Shown: positions 43,787 to 52,570 of the stretch, piece by piece
How the letters are laid out: every line of letters starts with the position of its first letter
How positions within the stretch are numbered: the stretch's first letter is position 1
Assembly (NCBI RefSeq): GCF_014202115.1
Contig: NZ_JACHFW010000003.1
Location: forward strand, 186,001-250,000
Origin: Catenibacillus scindens
Lineage (GTDB): Bacteria > Bacillota > Clostridia > Lachnospirales > Lachnospiraceae
Direction: 5' to 3'
Length of the DNA: 64,000 nt
Made by a program: the position numbers and the translations under genes
Notes under the pieces: generated by a model
What the model saw: the letters and a program-made list of their open reading frames with translations, nothing else
The model's database searches: none
What the model was told of the DNA's origin: nothing

Positions 43787-44785
43787 TTATAATGCGTGAA
43801 TTTCCTTCTCCAGCTCTCCAATGGCTTCCATCATGTTTTCAAAAGAGGGAATCTCCCCATAGAGCATATTCCACATAGAAGAATAATCCTCCTGCAGAGT
43901 ACCGAGACGGTATGACGGAGGAAGCAACTTTAAAGTGGCAGGAACGGCCTCCGGGTAACGCGCCCATGCCCGCGGATAAAACTTCATCTTGAAATCAACC
44001 ACTTTCTGCAGCAGATCCAGCCGTTCAAACGCTTTTTCCCTCACAGGCGATTTCGCCATACAGTAAAGGTCATAATAATGGCGGGAATACCGCTGCGGCA
44101 TGGAAAGATGTTCAGGCCGGTTGGCCTCATGGTGAAGGATCGTCGCCTTTTCCCAGAACGTCCGCTCCGGCGCCACCGTCAGGACAGAAACCTCTTTCTG
44201 CCTGAATAATTGTGGGTATTGCTCCGCAGCATACGGTACAATATTCACCAGCTCAGCCGGCGTCCAGGCCGCCAGTGCCCCGATCTCCAATCGAATCACC
44301 TGCAAGGTAGAGGCATCGGTAAACAGGTTTGGATAAGCGAAAATCACCGTCTGTTTATCTTCCTCGTCTATGTAAAGATTGGCTGAAAGGCCCAATTCAG
44401 CAGAAAGCCCTTCCCGGACCTGCGGGCAGAAGGTTTCTGCCAGGAAGACCTCGGCCTTTCGGTTCGCCTCTTTATTGAAGGCATCCTGCTTGGTGTTCGA
44501 GCGTTTTTCCCATGGTTCATTGACACCATACCCCAGGACACGCCAATCCAAAATCAGATCAATATCCTCAGAAAACCGGCTGATAAGGTGATACCCTTTG
44601 GATAAGCTGGTCCCGCCCTTAAATGTGACTGCCTTTTTCCACGGAGAGCGGTGGAACAGGTAATCCAGCGTCAGGCATACCCAAAAATCCTTTTCCACAA
44701 TGGCATCGTGAAGGCCGGTTTTTGCTGCAGTGTTATGAAACAGCTCCCGCCGGTCATCAGCCTGAAGTCTGGCAATCTCAATCAT
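43787..44785 (-). CDS. AbiEii-type nucleotidyltransferase toxin
   Basis: A 332-residue DNA-polymerase-beta-fold nucleotidyltransferase. The core motif is TFKGGTSLSKGYHLISRFSEDIDLIL, with GGTSLSK and the two catalytic Asp in EDIDL; PERTFWEKATILHHEA follows, as in AbiEii proteins. Family members modify tRNA or other RNA ends and stop growth; they act as the toxin of type IV toxin-antitoxin or abortive-infection systems. The start overlaps the antitoxin gene by eight bases. All core residues are present. Confidence 0.87.
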   Translation of the reverse strand: MIEIARLQADDRRELFHNTAAKTGLHDAIVEKDFWVCLTLDYLFHRSPWKKAVTFKGGTSLSKGYHLISRFSEDIDLILDWRVLGYGVNEPWEKRSNTKQDAFNKEANRKAEVFLAETFCPQVREGLSAELGLSANLYIDEEDKQTVIFAYPNLFTDASTLQVIRLEIGALAAWTPAELVNIVPYAAEQYPQLFRQKEVSVLTVAPERTFWEKATILHHEANRPEHLSMPQRYSRHYYDLYCMAKSPVREKAFERLDLLQKVVDFKMKFYPRAWARYPEAVPATLKLLPPSYRLGTLQEDYSSMWNMLYGEIPSFENMMEAIGELEKEIHAL

Positions 44786-45398
44786 TTTCTCTTCCTCCTT
44801 TGCAGATCTCTTTAATCACAGTGTAAATCCAATCCGTTGCTTCGGCCCCTTCTGCAAGAAGTGCAGCCTTTTCATCTTCATTCAGCCTGCGGGAAAGCAC
44901 CCGTATGGTTTTTTCGTCCACATTTTCTTTTCCCAGGGTCTTTAACGCCTGGATCACCAGGATCGTCATAGGCGACAGGCCCGTGACCTCCTTATTGGTC
45001 CGGTGCTTAAATTCAATCTTTGTCTTATCCCATTCATAGGTTTTATAGGGTCCGTCACTGATATAAGACCATACTGCCGTTACCTGAGTAGACAGCCCCA
45101 GCATATTCAATGCGGTATCTCCACAGGGAGCGATCGTCCAATGATAACATCTCGCCAATGCTTTGGCAACCGCATCCGGGTCCGCCGCCACATATTCCCC
45201 AAGGAGCTTACTGAATTTCGGCTTTTCAAAGACGCCTTTCAAAATACGCCGAAGTGTACCAGCCTGCACAAGCCGGTTCAAGTTTCTGCGTATGGTCTCG
45301 CTGTCCGCTACATCCGAAAAATCGGAAACAATAAAAATCGTCCCATCAGGAGCCGCACCAATGCGTTTTTGAATCTCTTTCGCATAACCATATGCCAT
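44778..45398 (-). CDS. DUF6088/AbiEi-type antitoxin
   Basis: A 206-residue protein with an N-terminal winged helix (TIFIVSDFSDVADSETIRRNLNRLVQAGTLRRILKGVFEKP) and a C-terminal AbiEi-like domain (GDTALNMLGLSTQ). It pairs with the AbiEii toxin by overlap. The ATG at 45398 is eight bases after GGAGG; a GTG inside the site is a poorer start. Members repress their own promoter, which fits the inverted repeat just upstream. Confidence 0.85.
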   Translation of the reverse strand: MAYGYAKEIQKRIGAAPDGTIFIVSDFSDVADSETIRRNLNRLVQAGTLRRILKGVFEKPKFSKLLGEYVAADPDAVAKALARCYHWTIAPCGDTALNMLGLSTQVTAVWSYISDGPYKTYEWDKTKIEFKHRTNKEVTGLSPMTILVIQALKTLGKENVDEKTIRVLSRRLNEDEKAALLAEGAEATDWIYTVIKEICKGGREND

Positions 45399-45411
45399 GC
45401 GTATCACCTCC

Positions 45412-45447
45412 TTTTGTCCCGTTTATTATATATTATTCAGGACAAAA
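45412..45447 (-). promoter_or_regulatory. Toxin-antitoxin promoter with autoregulatory inverted repeat
   Basis: TTTTGTCC (45412-45419) and GGACAAAA (45440-45447) are perfect arms flanking an AT-rich -10 region (TATAAT on the minus strand). A further TGTCCC lies at 45459-45464. The position suggests binding by the antitoxin. Confidence 0.65.
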
Positions 45448-45585
45448 AGCAATAGTCCTGTCCCTTTTCGTAAAGATTTCCCAAAGAAAGACTTCTTCAT
45501 ACATCATGGCAAGACAAAGATTGGTATCTTAGCAACCGACACAAGATGTATCCCGGTAACGAATAGCCAATGAATCTGCTGGTTT

Positions 45586-46500
45586 TCATTTTAATTTTTT
45601 TAATACCTCCCCAACATCCCCATCAATGCAAATGGAACGACCGGAAATTTCTTTCGGCGCGAAAGCGTCCCCCAGATTGACACAGGCATATGTTGCCTTT
45701 GGATTATCATAGGTCATCCGCCAGAAGCTATACTTGATAATCGTTGGCGTATTAAATCCAACGGCTGCTTCCAAAAACAAAACTTTCATGTTTTTGTGTC
45801 TTCGGATAAACTCTGAATAGCGCCCGGCTGCCTGATGCCAGCCTTCATCCTCCACAAAGGTATCGTCCGCCCGAAGATTCATGCTCATAGGTTTCCCGCA
45901 TTTAGGACAGTATGGAACCAGCTCTGACGGCACGGTCATTTTAGGCACAGTCCCCTCCGGCAGAGTCAGATCTCCTCGCTCAGAGATCACATAGCCCTGA
46001 GCCTCCACCATTTTTTTGATGACCTCTTCATTGTCATATGTGGCCTGATGGCAGGGCACGCTGCACTGAAACAGGCCATAGTCCCCCTGGGTATAAAACA
46101 TCCGGTGACGGTCAAACGCGGCTTTTTGAAAGCAGTGATCCACGTTGGTCGTCAGGACAAAATAATCTTTGTCCCTTACCAGTTCATAAAGATTCTGATA
46201 CACCGGCTTCGGCGCGTCCATATACCGGTTAATATAAATATAACGGCTCCAGTAGGCCCAGTGTTCTTCCAGCGTATCAAAGGGATAAAAGCCTCCGGAA
46301 TACATATCCTGAAACCTGTATTTTTCAATAAAATCATGAAAAGTTTCTTCAAACCGCCGGCCGGTGTAGGTAAATCCGGCGGATGCAGACAGTCCGGCGC
46401 CGGCGCCAATGATCACGGCGTCCGCGTTTTCCAGCGCTTCTTTAAGCCTTTCTGTTTCAGATATTTCTGTGGGATTCCAACAGCCGTTCATAGATTTCAT
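45586..46500 (-). CDS. Macrodomain-linked sirtuin (SirTM), protein ADP-ribosyltransferase
   Basis: A 304-residue sirtuin of the SirTM class. The NAD loop is VIIGAGAGLSASAG, followed by FVLTTNVDHCF with the catalytic Asn-Asp. In the place of the usual deacetylase HG there is FYTQGDYGLFQC: the His is replaced by Gln, the known SirTM change that favours ADP-ribosyl transfer over deacetylation. Zinc Cys pairs are CSVPC and CPKC. The start at 46500 overlaps the end of the macrodomain gene by 44 bp. The usual partners GcvH-L and LplA2 are absent. Confidence 0.88.
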   Translation of the reverse strand: MKSMNGCWNPTEISETERLKEALENADAVIIGAGAGLSASAGFTYTGRRFEETFHDFIEKYRFQDMYSGGFYPFDTLEEHWAYWSRYIYINRYMDAPKPVYQNLYELVRDKDYFVLTTNVDHCFQKAAFDRHRMFYTQGDYGLFQCSVPCHQATYDNEEVIKKMVEAQGYVISERGDLTLPEGTVPKMTVPSELVPYCPKCGKPMSMNLRADDTFVEDEGWHQAAGRYSEFIRRHKNMKVLFLEAAVGFNTPTIIKYSFWRMTYDNPKATYACVNLGDAFAPKEISGRSICIDGDVGEVLKKLK

Positions 46501-47248
46501 AGTCGCTGTCCTTGAAAACATTAAAAACCACCTCCATAGAGTTGTGATGTGTCTGCTGATACTCTTTTACGGTCTCAATGGCGATCTGCGCCGCCAGCTC
46601 ATTTGGGAAATGAAATTCCCCTGTGGATATACAGCAAAAAGCAATACTTTTTAATTCATAAGATGCCGCCAACTCCAGGCAGGAGCGATAGCAGTCTGCC
46701 AGCAGCTTCCGGCTCTCCCCAGTCACCTTCCCGTAAATAATAGGGCCTACTGTGTGCAGGATATAACGGCAGGGAAGATTGTAGGCTTTAGTTATTTTTG
46801 CCCGCCCTGTGGGCTCCTCAAAGCCCTGTCTGTCCATGATCCGGGCACACTCAAGGCGGAGCTGTATCCCGGCTGCGGAGTGGATGGCATTATCAATACA
46901 GCCGTGACAGGGGACAAAGCAGCCCAGCATCTGACTGTTGGCTGCATTGACAATGGCATCTGCGGCCAGGGTGGTAATATCCCCCTGCCACAGATATATC
47001 CCAGGCAGGACCGGCCTCAGATCCTCCAGCCTTGTAATTCCCTTTTTTTCCGTCTCCTCTTTCAAATATTCATCCTGAATCTCCAGAAATTCCCGGCTTA
47101 TGGGAAGGGGCATACGGATATTCATCAGCGAACGGAGCAGCCGTCTTTTTCCATGACTGTCTGAAGGCACGGCAATAGTTTTATATTCTTCTTTTTCATG
47201 AAGTAACTGGTCGATCAAATATTCCAGACGTTCTTCCTGTGTCATCAT
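46457..47248 (-). CDS. Zinc-containing macrodomain protein-ADP-ribose hydrolase
   Basis: A 263-residue macrodomain protein. The ADP-ribose-binding segment is ADAIVNAANSQMLGCFVPCHGCIDNAIHSAAG, in which Cys-His-Cys form the zinc site specific to SirTM-linked macrodomains, and the late loop is CISTGEFHFPNELAA. It removes the mark made by SirTM. An N-terminal helical extension of about 80 residues is normal for this class. The start ATGATG follows the stop of the upstream flavin-ferredoxin frame by one base. Confidence 0.9.
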   Translation of the reverse strand: MMTQEERLEYLIDQLLHEKEEYKTIAVPSDSHGKRRLLRSLMNIRMPLPISREFLEIQDEYLKEETEKKGITRLEDLRPVLPGIYLWQGDITTLAADAIVNAANSQMLGCFVPCHGCIDNAIHSAAGIQLRLECARIMDRQGFEEPTGRAKITKAYNLPCRYILHTVGPIIYGKVTGESRKLLADCYRSCLELAASYELKSIAFCCISTGEFHFPNELAAQIAIETVKEYQQTHHNSMEVVFNVFKDSDYEIYERLLESHRNI

Positions 47249-47249
47249 C

Positions 47250-47647
47250 TCACCGTCTTTCTACAGCCTTTACAGGACAAATCTCAAAACAATTTCCACA
47301 GTGCAGGCAATGTTCCTGACAAATCACCGCCGTTCCCCCGCGGATATCAATACAATTCTGAGGACATTGAGAAACACACCGTTTGCAGCCGGTACACCGG
47401 TCAGTCACAAAATAGCCGCTTTTAACCCCAGCCGCTCCACCAAAGGCAAAAGAGGCCCGCTCCACAGGCTTTTTTGAGAGATCAAACCATTCTCCCGTCC
47501 CCTCGTAAATTTTAAATACAGCCCGCTCTCATCATAATCCATAATATCAATGGCGCATGTCACCGGCCGCCCTTTAGAATCCACTGTAGCAAAAACTGTG
47601 GAGTGAATCTCCTGGACAATATATTTTAAATATTTCTCTGCTTCCAT
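47250..47647 (-). pseudogene. FMN-binding (PNPOx-type) and 4Fe-4S protein with internal deletion
   Basis: The gene starts normally at 47647 after AGGAGG with MEAEKYLKYIVQEIHSTVFATVDSKGRPV (pyridoxamine-5'-phosphate-oxidase-like fold). After LYLKFTRG the sequence joins, out of frame, to a piece whose correct frame reads IYEGTGEWFDLSKKPVERASFAFGG, then two 4Fe-4S motifs (CTGCKRCVSQCP and CLHCGNCFEICP). About 70 residues that normally lie between are missing. The ferredoxin part stays open to its natural stop, but full-length protein cannot be made. Confidence 0.78.
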
Positions 47648-47729
47648 AAGTAAAACCTCCTGTGATTTATCATTCATATTGTAACCTTCATATCCGCCAT
47701 CTCTGGCGGCTTAACTGCCTACTTTCATA

Positions 47730-48073
47730 TTACTGGTTCTTTTTTCCCTTTAAGAGCGGGGTCAGACGTTTATAAAGGAGCATGGTAATCATGCTGATGG
47801 CAATGCCCTTCAGAAGATTAAATGGAAAGGCGTTAAACAGCACCACGTCCAGTTTTGTCCGGATGAATGGAATAAACTCGCCATTGGCCCGTAGGCAAAA
47901 GCGCCGATGAGAGCCGGAAGATCCGATAAATCCATCCGGGCGAAAGACGGCGACAAAGGCACAGGGAACTCAAAAAAAGCCAGTACAAAGGCAATTGCAG
48001 AAAGTACGGCGATCATTGTAAGCATGTACACGTTCTTAACCGATGTTTTCTTCCGAACTAAATATTTCTCCAT
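47730..48073 (-). pseudogene. ribU: Riboflavin ECF S component with internal deletion
   Basis: The N-terminus, YMLTMIAVLSAIAFVLAFFEFPVPLSPSFARMDLSDLPALIGAFAYGP, is the RibU pattern. After GAFAYGP the sequence changes frame, and the remaining C-terminus reads LFNAFPFNLLKGIAISMITMLLYKRLTPL to a stop at 47730. The middle helices are absent, about 80 residues. No FMN riboswitch is recognisable upstream. The ATG follows GAGGAGGAG. Confidence 0.72.
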
Positions 48074-48242
48074 AGTCTCTCCTCCTCATAAAATTCTTCA
48101 CAATCAGTTTTCAGCAGCTCCGTTGCCGGTCCCTGAGAACTGTTATTTTCCTATCCTGGAATCATTTTAGTTCTTTTCTTTTGATTTTTAAAGTAAGCAC
48201 TTTATTGTGCCATGGTTACCTGGATGTAACTATTAGAAATGA

Positions 48243-48277
48243 AAAAAGCCTCAGAGCAGCTACCTCCAAGGCTTTCA
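48243..48277 (-). terminator. Terminator of the polyamine operon
   Basis: On the minus strand AAGCCTTGGAG pairs with CTCTGAGGCTT, followed by a T run, 10 bp after the nspC stop codon. Confidence 0.85.
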
Positions 48278-48286
48278 TTTTACATT

Positions 48287-49462
48287 TTACGACAACCGCC
48301 CTTTAAAGTCTTCATATCCAAAAGACTTCACCACGGTAATTTTTCCCTCTTTATCCCGCCACAGGATATCCGGCAGGGGCATTCCGTTAAAGGTATTGGT
48401 CTTTACCATTGTATACAGGGCCATATCCTCAAAGACAATCCGCCTGCCCTCTACAAGTGGGCGGTCGAAAGAATAATCCCCGATCACGTCACCGGCCAGA
48501 CAGGTCGGCCCTCCCAGACGGTAAGTGTATGGTTTCTCCTTTGCCTTTCCCGAATCCATCACCGGGGGACGGTAAGGCATCTCCAGAACGTCAGGCATAT
48601 GGCAGGCCGCCGATGTATCCAGAATGGCCAGATGCATATCATTTTCCATAATCTCAAGAACACTGGACACAAGGTATCCGGCGTTTAACACCACAGCCTC
48701 GCCGGGCTCAAGATACACTTCCACATTGTAAGTGTTTTTCAGATGGGTGATGATCCGCTCCAGGCGGGGAATATCATATCCCGGTCGGGTAATATGATGA
48801 CCGCCGCCAAGATTGATCCACTTCACCATGGACAGCCAGGGACCAAACTGTGTCTCCACTGCTTCCACTGTCTGTTCCAGGGCGTCAGAATCTTGTTCGC
48901 ACAAAGTATGAAAATGCAGGCCGTCCAGCATAGTCATCACTTTGGGGTTAAAATTTTCCAAAGTTGTTCCAAGGCGTGATCCGGGAGCGCAGGGATCATA
49001 GATGGCGTGTCCTTCCTGAGTAGAACATAAAGGATTAAGGCGCAGTCCTATGGACTTTCCGGCAGCTTTGGCCTTGGCTCCAAACTTTTCCACCTGCGAC
49101 GGTGAATTAAATACAATATCATCGGCACAGGCAAGGATATCGTCAAACTCTGACGGACGGTACGCCGGACAATATACATGGGTTTCTTTTCCAAAGTACT
49201 CCTGGCCAAGACGGGCCTCGTAGAGACCGCTGGCCGTTGTCCCGCACAGATACTGTCGGATCAGGGGATAGGCGTAAAACATGGAAAATGCCTTCTGGGC
49301 CAGCAGAATCTTACATCCGGTGCGGTCCATAACCCCTTTTAAAATCTCAAGATTGTGGATGAGGCCCGCCTCATCCACAACAAAACATGGTGTCTTTACA
49401 TGCTCCCACCACGGTTCGGCGGAAATTTTTCCCGGCATTTCACTAAAAACTTCCTTTTCCAT
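48287..49462 (-). CDS. nspC: Carboxynorspermidine/carboxyspermidine decarboxylase
   Basis: A 391-residue PLP enzyme of the alanine racemase fold. The PLP Lys is K57 in ILLAQKAFS. LDGLHFHTLCEQ, NLGGGHHITRPGYD and LEPGEAVVLNAG match NspC, and CLAGDVIGDY carries the inter-subunit active-site Cys-Asp. It decarboxylates carboxyspermidine to spermidine (or the nor-form). The ATG overlaps the stop of the preceding gene (TGATG), so the two are translationally coupled. It is the last gene of the operon. Confidence 0.94.
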   Translation of the reverse strand: MEKEVFSEMPGKISAEPWWEHVKTPCFVVDEAGLIHNLEILKGVMDRTGCKILLAQKAFSMFYAYPLIRQYLCGTTASGLYEARLGQEYFGKETHVYCPAYRPSEFDDILACADDIVFNSPSQVEKFGAKAKAAGKSIGLRLNPLCSTQEGHAIYDPCAPGSRLGTTLENFNPKVMTMLDGLHFHTLCEQDSDALEQTVEAVETQFGPWLSMVKWINLGGGHHITRPGYDIPRLERIITHLKNTYNVEVYLEPGEAVVLNAGYLVSSVLEIMENDMHLAILDTSAACHMPDVLEMPYRPPVMDSGKAKEKPYTYRLGGPTCLAGDVIGDYSFDRPLVEGRRIVFEDMALYTMVKTNTFNGMPLPDILWRDKEGKITVVKSFGYEDFKGRLS

Positions 49463-50664
49463 CAGTCTACCAGTACCGGATTATAAGATTCTTTCCATGG
49501 AAGTCCCCAGCGGTTAAGGGCGTCCATAAACGGGTCCGGATCAAACTCCTCAATATTGTGTACACCCGGTTTATTCCATGTACCGGTCATAAGCATCATA
49601 GCGCCAATCATGGCCGGAACACCGGTAGTGTAAGCTACCGCCTGAGAGCCTACCTCTTTGTAGCACTCCTGGTGGTCGCAGATATTATACAGATAGTAGT
49701 GCTTTTCCTTGCCGTCCTTTTTGCCCTGGAAAATGCAGCCGATGTTGGTCTTTCCCTTTGTCCTCGGTCCAAGAGTGGAAGGATCCGGAAGAACTGCCTT
49801 TAAAAACTGAAGAGGAACGATCTCTTTACCTTCAAACATAATCGGCTCAATGGATGTCATGCCTACATCTTCCAGGCATTTCAGATGAGTCAGGTAGCTC
49901 TCTCCAAAGGTCATAAAGAAACGGATACGCTTGATCCCTGGGATATTTAAGGCAAGGCTCTCGATCTCCTCATGGTGAAGAAGATACATATCTTTCTCCC
50001 CAACGCCCTCAAAATTATACACTCTCTTGATCTCCATAGGTTTTGTCTCAACCCAGTGGCCATCTTCCCAGTAGGAACCGTTGGCGGAAACTTCCCGGAT
50101 ATTAATCTCCGGATTAAAGTTTGTGGCAAATGGATAACCGTGGTCCCCGCCGTTACAGTCCAGAATATCAATATAGTTGATCTCGTCAAATTCATGTTTT
50201 AAAGCGTAGGCGGAAAATACGCCGGTCACACCGGGGTCAAAACCGCTGCCAAGGAGGGCGGTAATACCGGCCTTTTCAAAGCGCTCTCTATAGGCCCACT
50301 GCCAGCTATATTCAAACTTCGCCGTATCTTCCGGTTCATAGTTGGCGGTATCCACGTAGTTGGTCTTTGTCGCCAGGCAGGCTTCCATAATGGTCAGATC
50401 CTGATAAGGCAGTGCAAGGTTTAAAACAACATCCGGTTTCACCTTCTCAATGAGAGCCACAAGTTCATCCACATTATTGGCATCCACCTGGGCGGTTGTA
50501 ATCTTTGTCTTTGTCTGTCCTTCCAGCTTTTCCTTTAAGGCATCACATTTGGACTTTGTACGGCTGGCAATACAAATCTCCTCAAACACTTCACTGTTCT
50601 GGCAGCATTTGTGAATAGCCACACTGGCTACGCCGCCGCATCCGATAATCAACGCTTTTCCCAT
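49462..50664 (-). CDS. Carboxynorspermidine synthase (saccharopine dehydrogenase family)
   Basis: A 400-residue NADPH-dependent enzyme that condenses aspartate semialdehyde with a diamine. It has an N-terminal Rossmann fold (ALIIGCGGVASVAIHKC) and the saccharopine-dehydrogenase-like KTNYVDTANYEPED and TALLGSGFDPGVTGVFSAYA motifs. Placement directly before nspC identifies it as the partner enzyme. The ATG at 50664 follows AAGGAGG; the longer frame upstream is non-coding. Confidence 0.92.
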   Translation of the reverse strand: MGKALIIGCGGVASVAIHKCCQNSEVFEEICIASRTKSKCDALKEKLEGQTKTKITTAQVDANNVDELVALIEKVKPDVVLNLALPYQDLTIMEACLATKTNYVDTANYEPEDTAKFEYSWQWAYRERFEKAGITALLGSGFDPGVTGVFSAYALKHEFDEINYIDILDCNGGDHGYPFATNFNPEINIREVSANGSYWEDGHWVETKPMEIKRVYNFEGVGEKDMYLLHHEEIESLALNIPGIKRIRFFMTFGESYLTHLKCLEDVGMTSIEPIMFEGKEIVPLQFLKAVLPDPSTLGPRTKGKTNIGCIFQGKKDGKEKHYYLYNICDHQECYKEVGSQAVAYTTGVPAMIGAMMLMTGTWNKPGVHNIEEFDPDPFMDALNRWGLPWKESYNPVLVD

Positions 50665-50765
50665 AGCATTTTCCTCCTTCTGATATGAAAGTCCGTTACA
50701 ATTGGCAGCCAGAAACACTGGCTTTCACTGGTTTTAGTGCCGCGCATCCCGCGGCATGTCAGTGT

Positions 50766-51620
50766 CTATAACGCCAGAAGCATCTCCCTCACCAGCTTGC
50801 AGGCCACCATGGTGGATACCCCGCTGGCATCATAATGGGGAGAAAGCTCATTCACGTCGCAACTTACAACATTGGCATGACCACAGACATAGGTCACTGC
50901 CTGACGCAGAGCGTCAAAACTCACTCCTCCAGGCTCCGGCGTCCCTGTTCCCGGAAAAATGGACGGATCTAAAACATCCAGATCCACGGTAAAATACACC
51001 GGCGCATCTCCCAGTGATCTTACAGTCTCCTCAATACCTTCCAGATTAAAACGGTTGGTAAATACATGCTCTTTGCCCCAGGCAAATTCTTCCCGGTCTC
51101 CTGAGCGAATGCCAAACTGCCAGATCTTCCCGTCGCCGATAATCTCCCAGCAGCGGCGGATCACACAGGCGTGGGACCAAGATACGCCAAGATACTCATC
51201 CCGCAGATCCGCATGGGCGTCCAGATGGATTATATTTATATCCGGATAGGCGCTGGCTGCTGCCCGGAAAGCTCCGAGAGTCACCAGATGCTCGCCGCCC
51301 AGCATAAACGGCAGTTTCCCTGCCTGAAAAATGGCTGTCGTCTGATTTTCAATGGCTTTTAAGGCCATCTCTGTATTTCCAAAGCACAGCTCCAGATCTC
51401 CGCAGTCCATGACCGGAGCGTCAATCAGGTCCTTATCCTGGTAAGGACTGTAGCTTTCAATCCCGTAGGACTCCCGGCGGATGGCCCCGCTCCCGAACCG
51501 CGTGCCCGGACGATAGGACGTCGTCGAATCAAAAGGAGCGCCGAACAGGGCAATCTTTGCCTCCTTAAAAGGCTTATCGCACTCAAGGAAGGTCTCCACG
51601 TTGTTAATCACAAACTCCAT
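50766..51620 (-). CDS. speB: Agmatinase
   Basis: A 284-residue ureohydrolase. Manganese ligands are seen in GGEHLVTLG, HLDAHADLRD and VDLDVLDPS, the three family signatures, with FGAPFDSTTSYRPGTRFG near the N-terminus. It converts agmatine, made by the SpeA product of this operon, to putrescine and urea. The ATG at 51620 follows GGAGG at 11 bases; the upstream TTG is inside the site. Confidence 0.94.
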   Translation of the reverse strand: MEFVINNVETFLECDKPFKEAKIALFGAPFDSTTSYRPGTRFGSGAIRRESYGIESYSPYQDKDLIDAPVMDCGDLELCFGNTEMALKAIENQTTAIFQAGKLPFMLGGEHLVTLGAFRAAASAYPDINIIHLDAHADLRDEYLGVSWSHACVIRRCWEIIGDGKIWQFGIRSGDREEFAWGKEHVFTNRFNLEGIEETVRSLGDAPVYFTVDLDVLDPSIFPGTGTPEPGGVSFDALRQAVTYVCGHANVVSCDVNELSPHYDASGVSTMVACKLVREMLLAL

Positions 51621-51683
51621 AAACTTTGTATCCTCCAAACTCTAACACAGCGTAACAGTTCAGTCACCAGAAAGTCATCCAGA

Positions 51684-52547
51684 TCAGTCCGGCGTCAACT
51701 CCACATTGGCCAGCAGTTCTTCCACATAGGCCGGCAGATAGAAAGCACCTTTGTGGAGGGTTGTTGTATAATACCGGCATGGAATCCCTCTCTGATTCCA
51801 CTCCGCCTCCCTGAGATCCTTCAGCGGATGGTACTTCTTTGACGCGAATCCAAAGAGCCAGTGTCCGGAAGGATAGGTGGGAATGTGGGCCTGGTACACC
51901 CGGCTGATAGGAAAGGACTCAACGATCCGCTTGTGAGCCCGCTGGCAGGCCACCGCGTCCTCCGGATAAAAGGGGCTTTCATGCTGATTGACCATGATCC
52001 CGTCATCTTTAAGCGCCTTATAGCAATTTCCGTAAAACTCCCGGGTAAACAGCCCTTCCCCCGGACCGAAGGGATCTGTGGAATCCACAATAATGAGATC
52101 ATAACGGTCGTGGCAGGCGCGGATAAACCTAAGACCATCCTCATAGTGGATGTGAACCCGCTCGTCATCCAGCCATCCGGCCGTCTGAGGCAGATATTTT
52201 TTACAGACTTCCACCACCTGCTCATCAATTTCCACCATATCAATGTTTTCGATATCCTTATAGCGCACCAATTCCCGGATCACTCCCCCGTCCCCGGCGC
52301 CGATAACAAGAACATTTTTAACGCAGGGATGCACCGCCATAGGTACATGGGTGATCATCTCATGATAAATAAATTCATCCTTTTCTGTCAGCATCATATA
52401 ACCGTCCAATGTGAGAAAACGGCCGAATTCCGGGGATTCAAACACATCAATCCGCTGAAATTCACTCTGTCCGCTGTATAACTGACGGTCCACCCGGATG
52501 GACATTTTCACATTAGGCGTATGTTTTTCTGAAAACCAAAATTCCAT
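51684..52547 (-). CDS. speE: Polyamine aminopropyltransferase (spermidine synthase)
   Basis: A 287-residue Rossmann-fold aminopropyltransferase. VLVIGAGDGGVIRELVRY binds decarboxylated SAM, with VEIDEQVVEVCKKYLP and DLIIVDSTDPFGPGEGLF following (the catalytic Asp). The N-terminus MEFWFSEKHTPNVKMSIRV is typical. The ATG at 52547 follows AGGAGG. It uses putrescine from SpeB and decarboxylated SAM from SpeD. Confidence 0.95.
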   Translation of the reverse strand: MEFWFSEKHTPNVKMSIRVDRQLYSGQSEFQRIDVFESPEFGRFLTLDGYMMLTEKDEFIYHEMITHVPMAVHPCVKNVLVIGAGDGGVIRELVRYKDIENIDMVEIDEQVVEVCKKYLPQTAGWLDDERVHIHYEDGLRFIRACHDRYDLIIVDSTDPFGPGEGLFTREFYGNCYKALKDDGIMVNQHESPFYPEDAVACQRAHKRIVESFPISRVYQAHIPTYPSGHWLFGFASKKYHPLKDLREAEWNQRGIPCRYYTTTLHKGAFYLPAYVEELLANVELTPD

Positions 52548-52570
52548 AGATACCTCCTGTCCCAAATGAG

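Noticed and set aside
48074-48240. FMN riboswitch before ribU
   Set aside because: No RFN consensus (AGGATA...GGGGCAGGGTGAAATTCCC) could be found on the minus strand, although one would be expected.
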